Shown here one piece after another: positions 18,439 through 28,145 of a DNA stretch of 64,000 bases (within the stretch, counting starts at the first letter, position 1; each line of letters begins with the position of its first letter). Made by a program: the position numbers and the translations under genes. The stretch spans positions 42,317-106,316 of the forward strand of contig NZ_AYVY01000003.1 in assembly GCF_000503055.1 (NCBI RefSeq), read 5' to 3'. Source of the stretch: Mesorhizobium sp. LSHC420B00. GTDB lineage: Bacteria > Pseudomonadota > Alphaproteobacteria > Rhizobiales > Rhizobiaceae. The notes under the pieces are model-generated. The model made no database searches. It was not told the DNA's origin and was given only the letters and a program-made list of their open reading frames with translations.

Positions 18439-20078
18439 TCCGGGCCGCGCAAGCGGTGAATGTATTCCACCAGTCCGGCAGTCGAGGCATCCCGCTTTGC
18501 GGCATTCTCCTTGCCTTCAACGACGGGCAGCAGCCCGGTCGCCAGTTCCTTGCCGAGCTCGACGCCCCACTGGTCGAAGGAGTTGATGTTGAACAGCGTG
18601 CCTTCGACGAAGACGCGATGTTCGTAAAGCGCAATCAGCCGTCCGAATGTATGTGGGTCGAGCTTCCTGTAGAGGATCGTCACCGAGGGGCGGTCGCCGG
18701 AGAAGACGCGGTGCGGAGCAATCCTGTCGACATCGGCGGGCTTCATGCCTTTCGCCAGCATCTGCGCGCGGGCTTCCTCCAGCGTGCGGCCCTTCATGAA
18801 GGCTTCCGACTGCGCCAGGCAATTGGCAAGCAGAAGGTCGTGGTGATGCTTCAGTTCCGGCTCGTGGCCGACGGCAGCGGCGAGGAATTCGACCGGAATG
18901 AAATCGGTGCCCTGATGCAGAAGCTGGAAGAAGGCGTGCTGGCCGTTGGTGCCGGGCTCGCCCCAGACCAGCGGGCCGGTCGGCGTCGTTACAGCGCCGC
19001 CATCCAGGGTGACGCTCTTGCCGTTCGATTCCATGTCGAGCTGCTGCAGATAGGCCGGCAGCCTGGACAGACGCTGATCGTAGGGGATGACGGCGCGAGC
19101 CGGATATTTGCAGATCACGCGATGCCACCAGCCGATCAGCCCCATCAGCGCCGGCAGGTTGTTCGCCAGCGGCGCGGTGCGGAAATGCTCGTCCATCTCA
19201 TGGGCGCCGTCGAGAAAGGCGCGAAAATCCTTAGGGCCTATGGCGATCATCACCGGCAGGCCGATCGCACCCCAGACGGAATAACGACCGCCGACCCAGT
19301 CCCAGAAGCCGAAGACGCGATCGGGCGCGATGCCGAATTTGGCGACCAGGTCGAGCGCCGTCGAGACGGCAGCGAAATGCTTGCCGACCGCTTCCTTGCC
19401 GAGCGCCTTCTCGACCCATCTGCGTGCCGTCTCGGCGTTGGTCATCGTCTCGACCGTAGTGAAGGTCTTGGAGGCGATGATGAACAGGGTGGTCTCGGCG
19501 GAAAGACCCTTCAGCGTGTCGTGGATATGGGCACCGTCGATATTGGACACGTAATGTGCGCGCGGACCGTCATGATAGGGCGCCAGCGCCAGCGTCGCCA
19601 TGGCCGGGCCGAGGTCGGAGCCGCCGATGCCGATGTTGACGATGTCGGTGATCTTCTTGCCGGTGGCGCCGGCCGCCTTGCCGGAACGCACCGCGTCGGC
19701 GAAGGCGCCCATCGCGTCGAGTACGCCGAGGACTTCCGCCTTCACGTCCTGGCCGTCGAGCACGATGCCCTTGCCGGTAAGGTTACGCAGCGCCGTGTGC
19801 AGCACGGCGCGGCCTTCGGTGACGTTGATCTTGTTGCCAGCAAACATCGCGTCGCGCCGGCCTTCGAGGTCGGCGGCCTCAGCTAGGTTCTCCAGCAACT
19901 CCATCGTCCGCGCATCGACCGCGCATTTCGACCAGTCGAGCAGCAGGTCGCCGTCGCTGGCGGAGAATTTCTCGAAGCGCTGCGGATCGGCAGCGAAAGC
20001 CTCGCGCATCGAGCCCGATTTGACCGCACGATGATCGCGCAACGCATTGAGCTGCTTTTGAAAGGACGATTGATCCAC
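18435..20078 (-). CDS. pgi: Glucose-6-phosphate isomerase
   Basis: A 547-aa phosphoglucose isomerase interconverting glucose-6-P and fructose-6-P in the cytoplasm. The family signatures are present: [14 protein letters not shown] and the C-terminal [20 protein letters not shown], plus the N-terminal [17 protein letters not shown] segment ([18 protein letters not shown]). The start is GTG 20078 ([14 protein letters not shown]), preceded by GGAG; this gives the normal length of ~545 aa, whereas an upstream start would add ~50 unrelated residues. In rhizobia it feeds gluconeogenesis and polysaccharide precursors. Confidence 0.95.
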   Translation of the reverse strand: MDQSSFQKQLNALRDHRAVKSGSMREAFAADPQRFEKFSASDGDLLLDWSKCAVDARTMELLENLAEAADLEGRRDAMFAGNKINVTEGRAVLHTALRNLTGKGIVLDGQDVKAEVLGVLDAMGAFADAVRSGKAAGATGKKITDIVNIGIGGSDLGPAMATLALAPYHDGPRAHYVSNIDGAHIHDTLKGLSAETTLFIIASKTFTTVETMTNAETARRWVEKALGKEAVGKHFAAVSTALDLVAKFGIAPDRVFGFWDWVGGRYSVWGAIGLPVMIAIGPKDFRAFLDGAHEMDEHFRTAPLANNLPALMGLIGWWHRVICKYPARAVIPYDQRLSRLPAYLQQLDMESNGKSVTLDGGAVTTPTGPLVWGEPGTNGQHAFFQLLHQGTDFIPVEFLAAAVGHEPELKHHHDLLLANCLAQSEAFMKGRTLEEARAQMLAKGMKPADVDRIAPHRVFSGDRPSVTILYRKLDPHTFGRLIALYEHRVFVEGTLFNINSFDQWGVELGKELATGLLPVVEGKENAAKRDASTAGLVEYIHRLRGPE

Positions 20079-20254
20079 TGCTTCGCTCCGGTCTCTTGAG
20101 ATGCATCTTATCAGGCCGGATGTTTCCGGCGCGTGTCGTCGCGGCAAACTATCGGGTCGAATTCCATCCGTTTCAATGCGCAGCGATGCCGCAGCGCAGC
20201 GTGGGCCGGCGCAAAGGATCACTGGCATAAATCCCAGCGATCAGAAAAATTGAT

Positions 20255-20274
20255 TGGCGCAACACCTTGTGCCA
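20255..20274. promoter_or_regulatory. Candidate MocR operator upstream of the MocR gene
   Basis: TGGCGCA-N6-TGTGCCA lies 60 bases upstream of the MocR gene start. The half-site TGTGCCA recurs exactly in the perfect palindrome upstream of the MttB-like gene (21908-21926), which suggests autoregulation and control of the neighbour by the same protein. Confidence 0.45.
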
Positions 20275-20333
20275 CCGGTACATTCGACTGGTCCAGCCAA
20301 GTGAAAAAAGCTGGCCATCGAGGAACATCTCCC

Positions 20334-21827
20334 ATGCCACAGCGAAACGACACGGCCATATGGTCCGGCCTGTTCCGGATTTCGGCGGAATCCGGTCAGA
20401 CCCTGCAGGCGCAGATCCGTCAGGCGATCGTCGCCGCCATCCTCGACCGGCAGATCGCGGCTTCCATGCCGCTTCCGTCCTGCCGGATTCTTGCCGAAAA
20501 ACTCGGCGTGGCGCGCGGCACCGTGGTGCTGGCCTTCCAGCAGCTGGTCGACCAGGGGTTCCTGGTGGCGCGCGAGCGCCGCGGCCATTTCGTCAATCCC
20601 GAAGTGCTGGCGACGCCGGCCAAGCCGCACCAGAAAGCGCCCGACCAGGCCAACGAGATCGACTGGAAGGCGCGCCGGCAGATCGCGGCGAGCGACATGC
20701 CACCGCCGGCCAAGCACGACAACTGGATCAAGTCGTCCTACCCCTTCGTCTACGGCCAGTTCGACCCGGCGCTGTTCCCGACCGCCGAATGGCGCGAGTG
20801 CAACCGCATGGCGCTGGCCGTTCTCGAAATCCGCAACTGGGCGTCCGACATGGTCGACCGTGACGATCCGCTGCTGATCGAGCAGATCCAGGCACGGCTG
20901 CTGCCGCGGCGCGGCATCTTCGCCAATCCGGACGAAATCATCGTGACGCTGGGGGCGCAGAACGCGCTCTACATGCTGGCGACGCTGTTGATGACCAAGG
21001 GCTCGAAGGTGGCGATGGAGGACCCGGGCTATCCGGATGCACGTTCGATCTTCCGGCTGGCCGGCGCCGACATCCAGCCGGTTCCGGTCGACCACTCCGG
21101 CATCGTAACCTCGGCCATTCCCAATGATGCCGGCTTCGTCTTCGTCACCCCCAGCCACCATTGCCCGACCATGGTGCCGCTGTCGGCAGAGCGGCGACAG
21201 GATCTCTTGGCGCGGGCCAACCGCTACAACCAGATAATCATCGAGGACGGCTATGACAGTCAGCTCCTGGACGAGGCGCCGCAGCAGGCGCTGAAGAGCC
21301 TCGATCGTTCCGGCCGCGTCGTCTATGTCGGCTCGATGTCGAAGACGCTGGCTCCCGGCCTCAGGCTCGGCTACATCGTCGCCTCGGCCGGGCTGATTTC
21401 CGAGCTTCGGGCGCTACGCCGCTTCATGCTGCGCCACCCGCCGGCGAACAACCAGCGCGCCGTCGCATTGTTCCTGTCGCTCGGCCATCACGAGGCGCTG
21501 GTGCGGCGGCTGTCGAGCGCCTTCGACGAGAGGCGCAAGCGTCTGGTCCATGCGATTTCCGCCTTCCTGCCGGAGTGGCGCTCGACCGATTCGGCCGGCG
21601 GCACGTCGCTCTGGCTCGAGGGACCGCGCGGCACCGATTCGCGTGGGCTGGCGGAGGCCGCGGCCTCGCGCAGCGTCATCATCGAGCCTGGCGACCGCTT
21701 CTTCGACCGCACCGAAAAGCCATCGCGTTTCATGCGCTTGGGCATTTCCTCGATCGCGTTGCAGCACATCGAACCCGGCATCCGCGAACTGGCGACGGCA
21801 GCTGGACGCAGGCCGGCAGCGGCCTGA
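20334..21827 (+). CDS. MocR-type PLP-dependent transcriptional regulator (GntR HTH + aminotransferase fold)
   Basis: A 497-aa fusion: GntR winged helix-turn-helix at ~residues 20-90 (MPLPSCRILAEKLGVARGTV) and a class-I aminotransferase-fold domain from ~120 to the end. The PLP lysine is in GSMSKTLAPGLRLGY. MocR proteins sense amino-compound or PLP-related ligands and usually control a neighbouring gene. Here the neighbour is the MttB-like methyltransferase gene 194 bases downstream. ATG 20334 follows CGAGGAACATCTCCC and restores the canonical length. Confidence 0.9.
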   Translation: MPQRNDTAIWSGLFRISAESGQTLQAQIRQAIVAAILDRQIAASMPLPSCRILAEKLGVARGTVVLAFQQLVDQGFLVARERRGHFVNPEVLATPAKPHQKAPDQANEIDWKARRQIAASDMPPPAKHDNWIKSSYPFVYGQFDPALFPTAEWRECNRMALAVLEIRNWASDMVDRDDPLLIEQIQARLLPRRGIFANPDEIIVTLGAQNALYMLATLLMTKGSKVAMEDPGYPDARSIFRLAGADIQPVPVDHSGIVTSAIPNDAGFVFVTPSHHCPTMVPLSAERRQDLLARANRYNQIIIEDGYDSQLLDEAPQQALKSLDRSGRVVYVGSMSKTLAPGLRLGYIVASAGLISELRALRRFMLRHPPANNQRAVALFLSLGHHEALVRRLSSAFDERRKRLVHAISAFLPEWRSTDSAGGTSLWLEGPRGTDSRGLAEAAASRSVIIEPGDRFFDRTEKPSRFMRLGISSIALQHIEPGIRELATAAGRRPAAA

Positions 21828-21907
21828 TCTCCCTTCCCCGACCGGAGCCTGGCGCATGTAGCGCGACTCCGGTTCTTTAGCTCCTTGGCATATGCGACGG
21901 GACCGGC

Positions 21908-21926
21908 TGGCACATAGGCTGTGCCA
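21908..21926. promoter_or_regulatory. Perfect 7-5-7 palindrome upstream of the MttB-like gene
   Basis: TGGCACA-TAGGC-TGTGCCA, 96 bases before the methyltransferase start. A related site precedes the MocR gene, so this is the best candidate operator for that regulator. Confidence 0.5.
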
Positions 21927-22021
21927 ATGCCGGCGGCATAGTCGGAGTACATAGGGGACGAAGCAGGCAGATGGTGGACCAACCGCCGCGCCCGCTTCGC
22001 AGCTAAAGTTGGAGTGCCTTC

Positions 22022-23611
22022 ATGCCGGTGGCCCATGAGAAGCAGGACGTGTCCGCAGACCAGCGTTCGCGACGGTCCGGCGGGCGCGAGGCGCGCCGCG
22101 CCATGCGAGCGGCACCGCTTGCCGACGACGTCAAGCCGGTGCGTGCCGGCCTCGAAGGCGGAAGCTACAGCCCGCTCAGCGGCAATGATTGCGAACGTAT
22201 CCACGAGGCCGTGCTTACCCTTCTGGAGACGGTCGGTTTCGCCAACGCCATCCCCTCCTGCATTGAGGCACTGACCAAGGCCGGCGCAACGCTTGGCGAG
22301 GACGGCCGCCTGCGCTTTCCTCGCGCTCTGGTGCTCGACACGATCAAGAAAGCGGCGCGGCATTTCACCCTGCACGGCCAGGATCCGAAGCACGACATGG
22401 TGATCCAGGGCAAGCGTGTGCATTACGGCACGGCTGGTGCTGCGGTGCATCTTGTCGATGTCGAAAAGCGTGAGTATCGCGAGTCGCTGCTGCAGGACAT
22501 TTACGATGCGGCGCGCCTGGTCGAGGGGCTCGACAACATCCATTTCTTCCAGCGGCCGATGGTGCCACGCGACATCCCCGACCCGCTCGACATGGATTTC
22601 AACACGCTCTACGCCTGCGTCATGGGCACGTCGAAGCATGTCGGCACCTCGTTTACCGTGCGTGAGAACGTCAAGCCGGCGCTCGACATGCTCTATGCCA
22701 TCGCCGGCGGCGAAGAGAATTTTCGCGCGCGGCCTTTCGTCTCCAATTCGAACTGTTTCGTCGTGCCGCCGATGAAGTTTGCCGAGGACGCCTGCGGCGT
22801 GCTCGAAGCCTGTGTCGAGGGCGGCATTCCGATCCTGCTGCTGTCGGCAGGCCAGGCAGGTGCGACGGCACCGGCGGCGATTGCCGGTGCCGTGGTGCAG
22901 GCGGTCGCCGAAGTGCTGGTCGGCCTAATCTATGTCAACGCCATCAAGCCGGGCCACCCGGCAATCTTCGGCACCTGGCCGTTCGTCTCGGACCTCCGGA
23001 CCGGCGCCATGTCGGGCGGTTCGGCCGAGCAGGCGGTGCTGACCGCGGCCTGCGCGCAGATGGCGCAATTTTACGACCTGCCGGGCGGTTCGGCCGCCGG
23101 CATGACGGATTCGAAACTGCCTGACATTCAGTCCGGGTACGAAAAGGGCATAACCGACGTGATGGCCGGTCTTGCCGGCCTCAACCTGGTTTACGAATCG
23201 GCCGGCATGCACGCCTCGCTGCTCGGCTTTTGCCTTGAGAGCCTGATCATCGACAACGACATGCTCGGCCACTGCCTGCGCTGCGTGCGTGGCATCGAGG
23301 TGACGGACGAGTCGCTGTCCATCGACACCATCGCCGATGTCTGCCTGAAAGGCCCGGGCCATTATCTCGGCAACGAGCAGACGCTGCGGCTGATGCAGAC
23401 CGAATATTTCTACCCGGCCGTCGGCGACCGCTTTTCGCCGAAGGAATGGAATGAGAAAGGCAGGCCCGACATCTTGCAGCGGGCGATCATCGAGAAGAAA
23501 CGCGTGCTTGCCGAACGCTTCCCGCGCCATGTGCCGAAGCCCGTCGACGACAAATTGCGCGCCCGTTTCGGCGATATGATCAAGCTGCCGCGCGGCAGAA
23601 TGGGCGGCTGA
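22022..23611 (+). CDS. Trimethylamine methyltransferase (MttB) family protein, non-pyrrolysine
   Basis: A 529-aa MttB/COG5598 protein with a TIM-barrel-like body. The reading frame is closed once, with no internal amber codon, so it is the non-pyrrolysine branch; characterised members (MtgB) demethylate glycine betaine to a corrinoid protein. The N-terminal ~45 residues are basic and poorly conserved. GGAG lies ahead of ATG 22022. No corrinoid-binding protein or RamA-like activator gene is adjacent, so its methyl acceptor is unknown. A quaternary amine such as betaine, carnitine or proline betaine is a reasonable substrate guess for a plant-associated bacterium. It ends four bases from the convergent chrA gene. 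Confidence 0.88.
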   Translation: MPVAHEKQDVSADQRSRRSGGREARRAMRAAPLADDVKPVRAGLEGGSYSPLSGNDCERIHEAVLTLLETVGFANAIPSCIEALTKAGATLGEDGRLRFPRALVLDTIKKAARHFTLHGQDPKHDMVIQGKRVHYGTAGAAVHLVDVEKREYRESLLQDIYDAARLVEGLDNIHFFQRPMVPRDIPDPLDMDFNTLYACVMGTSKHVGTSFTVRENVKPALDMLYAIAGGEENFRARPFVSNSNCFVVPPMKFAEDACGVLEACVEGGIPILLLSAGQAGATAPAAIAGAVVQAVAEVLVGLIYVNAIKPGHPAIFGTWPFVSDLRTGAMSGGSAEQAVLTAACAQMAQFYDLPGGSAAGMTDSKLPDIQSGYEKGITDVMAGLAGLNLVYESAGMHASLLGFCLESLIIDNDMLGHCLRCVRGIEVTDESLSIDTIADVCLKGPGHYLGNEQTLRLMQTEYFYPAVGDRFSPKEWNEKGRPDILQRAIIEKKRVLAERFPRHVPKPVDDKLRARFGDMIKLPRGRMGG

Positions 23612-23615
23612 GGCG

Positions 23616-25004
23616 TTACCCGCTCGCCGCCAGCAATAAGACGCCGGCCAGCGCCGATCCGGCAAGCGTCGGCAGCATGCCGATTTTCAGCTTCAGAATG
23701 GCGATCATCGAGGCACAGGAAAGCAGCGCCGCGCGCCAGTCTATCGATGAAAGCACCGGCACGTCCATTCCAAGCCCGACATTGCGCACTTCGCCGAAGA
23801 TGACGTGCAAGCCGAACCACAGGGCGAGATTCATGATGATGCCGACGACGGCGGCGGTGATCGCACCGAGCGCCGCCGACAGCGCCTTGTTGCCGCGCAG
23901 CGCTTCGATGTAAGGCGCGCCAAGGAATATCCATAAAAAACATGGGGTAAACGTCGCCCACAGCGTGAACAGCCCGCCAAACAGTCCGGCAAGCAGCGGC
24001 GCCAGCAAGCCCGGCTGGCGGAACGCGGCAACGAAGCCGACGAACTGCAAGACCAGGATGAGCGGACCCGGTGTGGTTTCGGCAAGTCCGAGGCCGTCGA
24101 CCATTTCACCGGGTGCCAGCCAGCCGAAGTACTCGACCGCTGCCTGCGCGACATAGGCAAGGGCTGCGTAGGCACCGCCGAAGGTGACGACCGCCATGAC
24201 ACTGAAGAAGCCACCGATTTGCGTCCAAACGCTGGCAGGGCCGGTGACAGCCCAGATCAGCAGAACAGGCCCCAGCCACATCGGCAGCCAGATCGCCAAG
24301 ATGCGCGGCGCGTGCCATCGTGTCGGCCTGACGTGGGTCAGTTCGCCGCGCTCGAACATCAGATCGACCACGCCCTTGATGTCGGGAACATCGCCCTTGC
24401 CATGCGAAGCGCCGGAAAAAAATGCCGGCGCACTACGATTGCCGATCCAGCCTGCCAGGCCGGCAAGCAGGACGATCAGCGGAAACGGCACGCTCAACGC
24501 GTAGATGGCGATGAAGGCGGCGAGTGCGATCGACACCATGACGGGGTTTTTCAGCGCGCGTCTGCCGATCCGGATCACCGCCTCGATGACAATGGCGAGC
24601 ACGGTCGCCTTGACCCCGAAAAACAGCGCCGCGACGAGTGGTACATCGCCATAGAGCGCATAGAGGCTGCTCAGGACGAGCATGACAAGCGCGCCCGGCA
24701 CGACGAAGAGAATGCCGGCAACAAGGCCGCCGACCGTTTTGTGCAGCAACCAGCCGATATAGATGGCAAGTTGCTGGGCCTCGGGGCCAGGCAGCAGCAT
24801 GCAGTAGTTCAACGCATGCAGGAAACGCTGTTCGCCGATCCAGCGCCGTTCCTCGACCAATTCCTTGTGCATGAGTGCGATCTGCCCGGCCGGGCCGCCA
24901 AAGCTGAGCACGCCGATTTTCGCCCAGACTTTCACGGCCTGCCGGAAGCTCGGCACAACCGGCTCTTGGATCTCCGGCGGCTCTTTCGAAAGGACGGCGC
25001 TCAC
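23616..25004 (-). CDS. chrA: Chromate transporter ChrA (CHR family)
   Basis: A 462-aa membrane protein with two homologous CHR domains. The first opens with KIGVLSFGGPAGQIALMHKELVEERRW, the diagnostic CHR motif, and the second carries VMAVVTFGGAYAALAYVAQ. It has about ten to twelve transmembrane segments and exports chromate. Its start overlaps the ChrB-like stop (ATGA at 25001-25004), so the two are co-translated. Confidence 0.93.
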   Translation of the reverse strand: MSAVLSKEPPEIQEPVVPSFRQAVKVWAKIGVLSFGGPAGQIALMHKELVEERRWIGEQRFLHALNYCMLLPGPEAQQLAIYIGWLLHKTVGGLVAGILFVVPGALVMLVLSSLYALYGDVPLVAALFFGVKATVLAIVIEAVIRIGRRALKNPVMVSIALAAFIAIYALSVPFPLIVLLAGLAGWIGNRSAPAFFSGASHGKGDVPDIKGVVDLMFERGELTHVRPTRWHAPRILAIWLPMWLGPVLLIWAVTGPASVWTQIGGFFSVMAVVTFGGAYAALAYVAQAAVEYFGWLAPGEMVDGLGLAETTPGPLILVLQFVGFVAAFRQPGLLAPLLAGLFGGLFTLWATFTPCFLWIFLGAPYIEALRGNKALSAALGAITAAVVGIIMNLALWFGLHVIFGEVRNVGLGMDVPVLSSIDWRAALLSCASMIAILKLKIGMLPTLAGSALAGVLLLAASG

Positions 25005-25840
25005 GAAGGCTTGCCCGCGCCGAGATTGCCCGTGCCGGCGGCTGGCCAGTTATGCGTCTCCTCGGTGGCATCGCGGCACCAGCGGAAGAACGCATCGTAA
25101 AGCAGCATGCCGGCCTCGAGCTGCTCCAGATCGTCGCGAAACATCCGTGACAGGCCAAGCGAGGCGGCCAGGAACCCGGCCGCCTGTGGGACAAGATCGA
25201 GGCTCGCAGTATCGGCAGCGCGTATGATCGTGGCGAGGCGATCGAGCGCTTCGGATTTTAGTCCGAACTCCTCGATCATGGTATCGAAGGTGCAGCGTTC
25301 GCCGCGGTGGCTCCAGAACACGTTCTCGATGTCGAAAGGCACGGCCTGAAAGCGATCGGCGACGGCCGCCACTTCGGCCGGCTCGACGAAGAGAAAGACC
25401 GCGTGAGGATTGATGAAGCGTCGGATCAGCCAGGGGCACGCGATGCGATCGACCTTCGGGCGCGTACGCGTCACCCAAACGGTGCGGCCCTTGGCATCGG
25501 CGGGCGGTATCTTGCCGGTGTGAACCAAAAGCCCCTTGGCATCGCGCCATGCCTCAAACCCGCCTTCGAGCGATTCGGCGGCAATGCCCTCGTGCCGCAG
25601 CCATGCGGCCACGCCTTGCGAGAGCTTTTTTCCCTGTTGGCAGACGACCGTCACTTGCTGGCCAGTGAATTCGCCAGCCCAGGTGGCGACAGCCTTGAAG
25701 TCACGCCGGGTTGAGCCCGGCAACAGGCGCGGATCGGCGTTGTAGTCATCATCGGTGCGGACATCGATGATTGCGGGCGCACCCGGCAGCCCAATCAGAC
25801 GAGACAGTTGCGATACAGTGATAGCGGTTGTTGACGGCAT
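25001..25840 (-). CDS. chrB: Rhodanese-ChrB fusion, chromate resistance protein
   Basis: A 279-aa protein. Residues ~8-105 form a rhodanese-like domain (IIDVRTDDDYNADP, active-site loop VVCQQGKKLSQGVA with Cys-Gln-Gln-Gly-Lys-Lys). Residues ~125-270 form the ChrB C-terminal domain (WVTRTRPKVDRIACPWLIRRFI). Classical ChrB has a different regulatory N-terminus, so this is a sulfurtransferase-ChrB form. The ChrB domain has been linked to chromate sensing or reduction; its exact activity is unsettled. AAGGAGGTGGACGCC precedes ATG 25840, an unusually strong ribosome-binding site. Confidence 0.88.
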   Translation of the reverse strand: MPSTTAITVSQLSRLIGLPGAPAIIDVRTDDDYNADPRLLPGSTRRDFKAVATWAGEFTGQQVTVVCQQGKKLSQGVAAWLRHEGIAAESLEGGFEAWRDAKGLLVHTGKIPPADAKGRTVWVTRTRPKVDRIACPWLIRRFINPHAVFLFVEPAEVAAVADRFQAVPFDIENVFWSHRGERCTFDTMIEEFGLKSEALDRLATIIRAADTASLDLVPQAAGFLAASLGLSRMFRDDLEQLEAGMLLYDAFFRWCRDATEETHNWPAAGTGNLGAGKPS

Positions 25841-25925
25841 GGCGTCCACCTCCTTGAAAGAGAAGCTTGGACGCGAACGTTGGGCTGACGCCTCACGGGG
25901 TCGTCGCGATGCACCCCTTACGATG

Positions 25926-25954
25926 ATCGTGGATTTGTCACGCCCGCTTGTCAA
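25926..25954 (-). promoter_or_regulatory. Candidate sigma-70 promoter of chrBA
   Basis: On the minus strand TTGACA is followed after 17 bases by CACGAT, about 85 bases before chrB. The region also holds several TTGTCA/TGACAA half-sites between 25934 and 25992, which may be operator halves. Judged by eye only. Confidence 0.4.
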
Positions 25955-26017
25955 GCATTCCCGTTCTCGCGGGAGCAATCGCTTTTGACAAATGACCGCG
26001 TCCAACTCTGTGGCGGG

Positions 26018-26056
26018 CATTTCTCCCCGTTAGCGGGCTGTTAACGGGGAGAAATG
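26018..26056. repeat. Long hairpin, 15-bp arms
   Basis: CATTTCTCCCCGTTA and its complement enclose a short loop, giving a stable stem between the sugar-acid dehydratase stop (26105) and the chrB promoter region. No T-tract follows on either strand, so it is either a rhizobial palindromic repeat unit or a processing/termination hairpin for the dehydratase transcript. Confidence 0.6.
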
Positions 26057-26104
26057 AGGTGACCGTTACGCTGGCGACCTGACGGCTCGTGCGACGGACC
26101 CTGG

Positions 26105-27910
26105 TCAGTGATTGTCCCTCGGCACGCCGCTTGTATGAGCCACATCCTGGTACTTCACCGCCGGCTTCAGCACCATGCCTTCGGAAAACTGGTCGACCAT
26201 GCCGCGCTGGATTTCCTGCCACGGCGTCTGGTGCTTCGGATAGTGATAGCCGCCATTGTTCTGCAGCTCGGCGCGGCGCCGCGTGATCTCGTCGTCGCTG
26301 ACGAGGATGTCGGCGGTACCCTTGCGCAGGTCGATGCGGACGCGATCGCCGGTCTTCAGCAGCGCCAGGCCGCCGCCGATGGCGGCTTCCGGCGAGGCGT
26401 TGAGGATCGACGGCGAGCCCGACGTGCCTGACTGACGACCGTCGCCGATACAGGCCAGCGCGTGGATGCCCTTTTTGATCAGATAGGCAGGCGGCTGCAT
26501 GTTGACGACTTCGGCGCCGCCGGGATAGCCGATCGGGCCGGCGCCGCGCATGAACAGGATGGTGTGCTCGTCGATGCCCTGTGCCGGGTCGTCGATGCGG
26601 GCGTGATAATCCTCGGGGCCGTCGAAGACCATGGCGTTGCCCTCGAACGCTTCTGGGTCCTTCGGGTTCGACAGATAGCGTTCGCGGAATTCGGGCGAGA
26701 TGCCACTGGTCTTCATGATCGCCGAATCGAACAGATTGCCCTTGAGGTTGATGAAGCCGGCATTGGCTTTCAGCGGCTCGGCAATCGTGCGGATGACGTC
26801 GAGGTTCTCGTTGACGGCGCCGCTGCAATTGTCGCCGATGGTCTTGCCGTTAGCGGTCATGGCTTCCGGATAGGGCAGCATGCCGCCCTTCATCAGTTCG
26901 GCGATCACAGCCGGCACGCCGCCGGCATGGTGATAGTCCTCGCCGAGATATTCGCCGGTCGGCTGCAGATTGACGATGAGCGGAATGTTGAGGCCAACCT
27001 TCTGCCAATCGTTGTTGTCGAGCGGCACGCCGAGGTGGCGGGCGATGGCGTTGAGGTGGATCGGCGCATTGGTCGAGCCGCCGATCGCCGAGTTGACGAC
27101 GATGGCGTTCTCGAAGGCCTTGCGGGTCATGATGTCGGAGGGCTTCAGATCCTCATGCACCATGTCGACGATGCGCTTTCCAGTCTCATAGGCGATCTGG
27201 CCGCGTTCGCGATAGGGGGCGGGGATTGCGGCCGAGCCCGGCAATTGCATGCCGAGCGCCTCGGCCAACGAATTCATCGTGGTAGCGGTGCCCATCGTGT
27301 TGCAATAGCCGGTCGACGGCGCCGAGGAGGCGACGATGTCCATGAACTCGTCATAGCCGATCTCGCCGGCCGACAGGCGCTGGCGCGATTCCCAGACGAT
27401 GGTGCCGGAGCCGGTGCGCTTGCCCTTGTGCCAGCCGTTGAGCATCGGGCCGACCGAAAGCGCGATAGCCGGAATGTTGACGGTAGCCGCGGCCATCAGC
27501 ATGGCCGGCGTCGTCTTGTCGCAGCCGATGGTGAGCACCACGCCGTCGAGCGGATAGCCGTAGAGCACCTCGACCAGGCTGAGATAGGCAAGGTTGCGGT
27601 CGAGCGCAGCTGTCGGCCGCTTGCCGGTTTCCTGGATCGGGTGGCAAGGAAACTCGAAAGGAATGCCGCCCATCGAGACGATGCCCTCGCGCACGCGCTT
27701 GGCCAGTTCGATGTGATGGCGGTTGCAGGGCGACAGGTCCGAGCCGGTCTGGGCGATGCCGATCAGCGGCTTGCCGGACATCAGTTCGGCCCGCGTCAGC
27801 CCGTAATTCAGGTAGCGCTCCAGATAAAGTGCTGTCATGCCCGGATTGTCGGGATTGTCGAACCACTCTTGCGAGCGAAATTTTTTCTTGCTGGTGGGGG
27901 CGCCTGCCAT
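26105..27910 (-). CDS. IlvD/Edd-family sugar-acid dehydratase (L-arabinonate/xylonate dehydratase type)
   Basis: A 601-aa iron-sulfur dehydratase. The three cluster cysteines sit in [14 protein letters not shown] and DNCSGAV. The N-terminal [30 protein letters not shown] is typical of the pentonate-dehydratase branch rather than of dihydroxy-acid dehydratase IlvD. It likely dehydrates L-arabinonate, D-xylonate or a similar aldonate to a 2-keto-3-deoxy acid. GGAGACCACG precedes the ATG at 27910. No other pentose genes are adjacent. A GntR-like palindrome lies just upstream. Confidence 0.88.
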   Translation of the reverse strand: MAGAPTSKKKFRSQEWFDNPDNPGMTALYLERYLNYGLTRAELMSGKPLIGIAQTGSDLSPCNRHHIELAKRVREGIVSMGGIPFEFPCHPIQETGKRPTAALDRNLAYLSLVEVLYGYPLDGVVLTIGCDKTTPAMLMAAATVNIPAIALSVGPMLNGWHKGKRTGSGTIVWESRQRLSAGEIGYDEFMDIVASSAPSTGYCNTMGTATTMNSLAEALGMQLPGSAAIPAPYRERGQIAYETGKRIVDMVHEDLKPSDIMTRKAFENAIVVNSAIGGSTNAPIHLNAIARHLGVPLDNNDWQKVGLNIPLIVNLQPTGEYLGEDYHHAGGVPAVIAELMKGGMLPYPEAMTANGKTIGDNCSGAVNENLDVIRTIAEPLKANAGFINLKGNLFDSAIMKTSGISPEFRERYLSNPKDPEAFEGNAMVFDGPEDYHARIDDPAQGIDEHTILFMRGAGPIGYPGGAEVVNMQPPAYLIKKGIHALACIGDGRQSGTSGSPSILNASPEAAIGGGLALLKTGDRVRIDLRKGTADILVSDDEITRRRAELQNNGGYHYPKHQTPWQEIQRGMVDQFSEGMVLKPAVKYQDVAHTSGVPRDNH

Positions 27911-27922
27911 CGTGGTCTCCGT

Positions 27923-27937
27923 ATTTGTATGACAAAT
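27923..27937. promoter_or_regulatory. 15-bp palindrome upstream of the sugar-acid dehydratase gene
   Basis: ATTTGT-ATG-ACAAAT, 13 bases before the start codon, followed by another TATGACAA half-site. Sites of the TTGTATGACAA type are typical of FadR-subfamily GntR repressors of sugar-acid genes. No such regulator is in the window. Confidence 0.5.
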
Positions 27938-28083
27938 CGATATGACAACGCGCGGGAGCAGGCAAGGGCACGCGCCATCCGAATCCGCACTTTGGTGCGA
28001 TAGACACACATCTGCCTCCGCGCCAGAGGGGATCGTGGTTTGTCAGCCCGCTATCCCGGAAAAGTTCGAGCATGTCGTCGCGG

Positions 28084-28143
28084 ACCCCACCCGACCCTTG
28101 CGGCCACCTCCCCTCAAGGGGCCGACTTGGGGAGGGACATCCG
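28084..28143. repeat. Short intergenic palindromic repeat
   Basis: A ~60-base element with arms CCTCCCC and GGGGAGG and an internal CCCCTCAAGGGG, directly after the Mrp gene stop. It is related in style to, but not the same as, the ~160-bp repeat copies. It probably acts as a 3' stem-loop for the Mrp transcript. Confidence 0.5.
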
Positions 28144-28145
28144 CA

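Noticed and set aside
22022..23611. Pyrrolysine-containing MttB
   Set aside because: The gene has a continuous frame with no internal amber codon.
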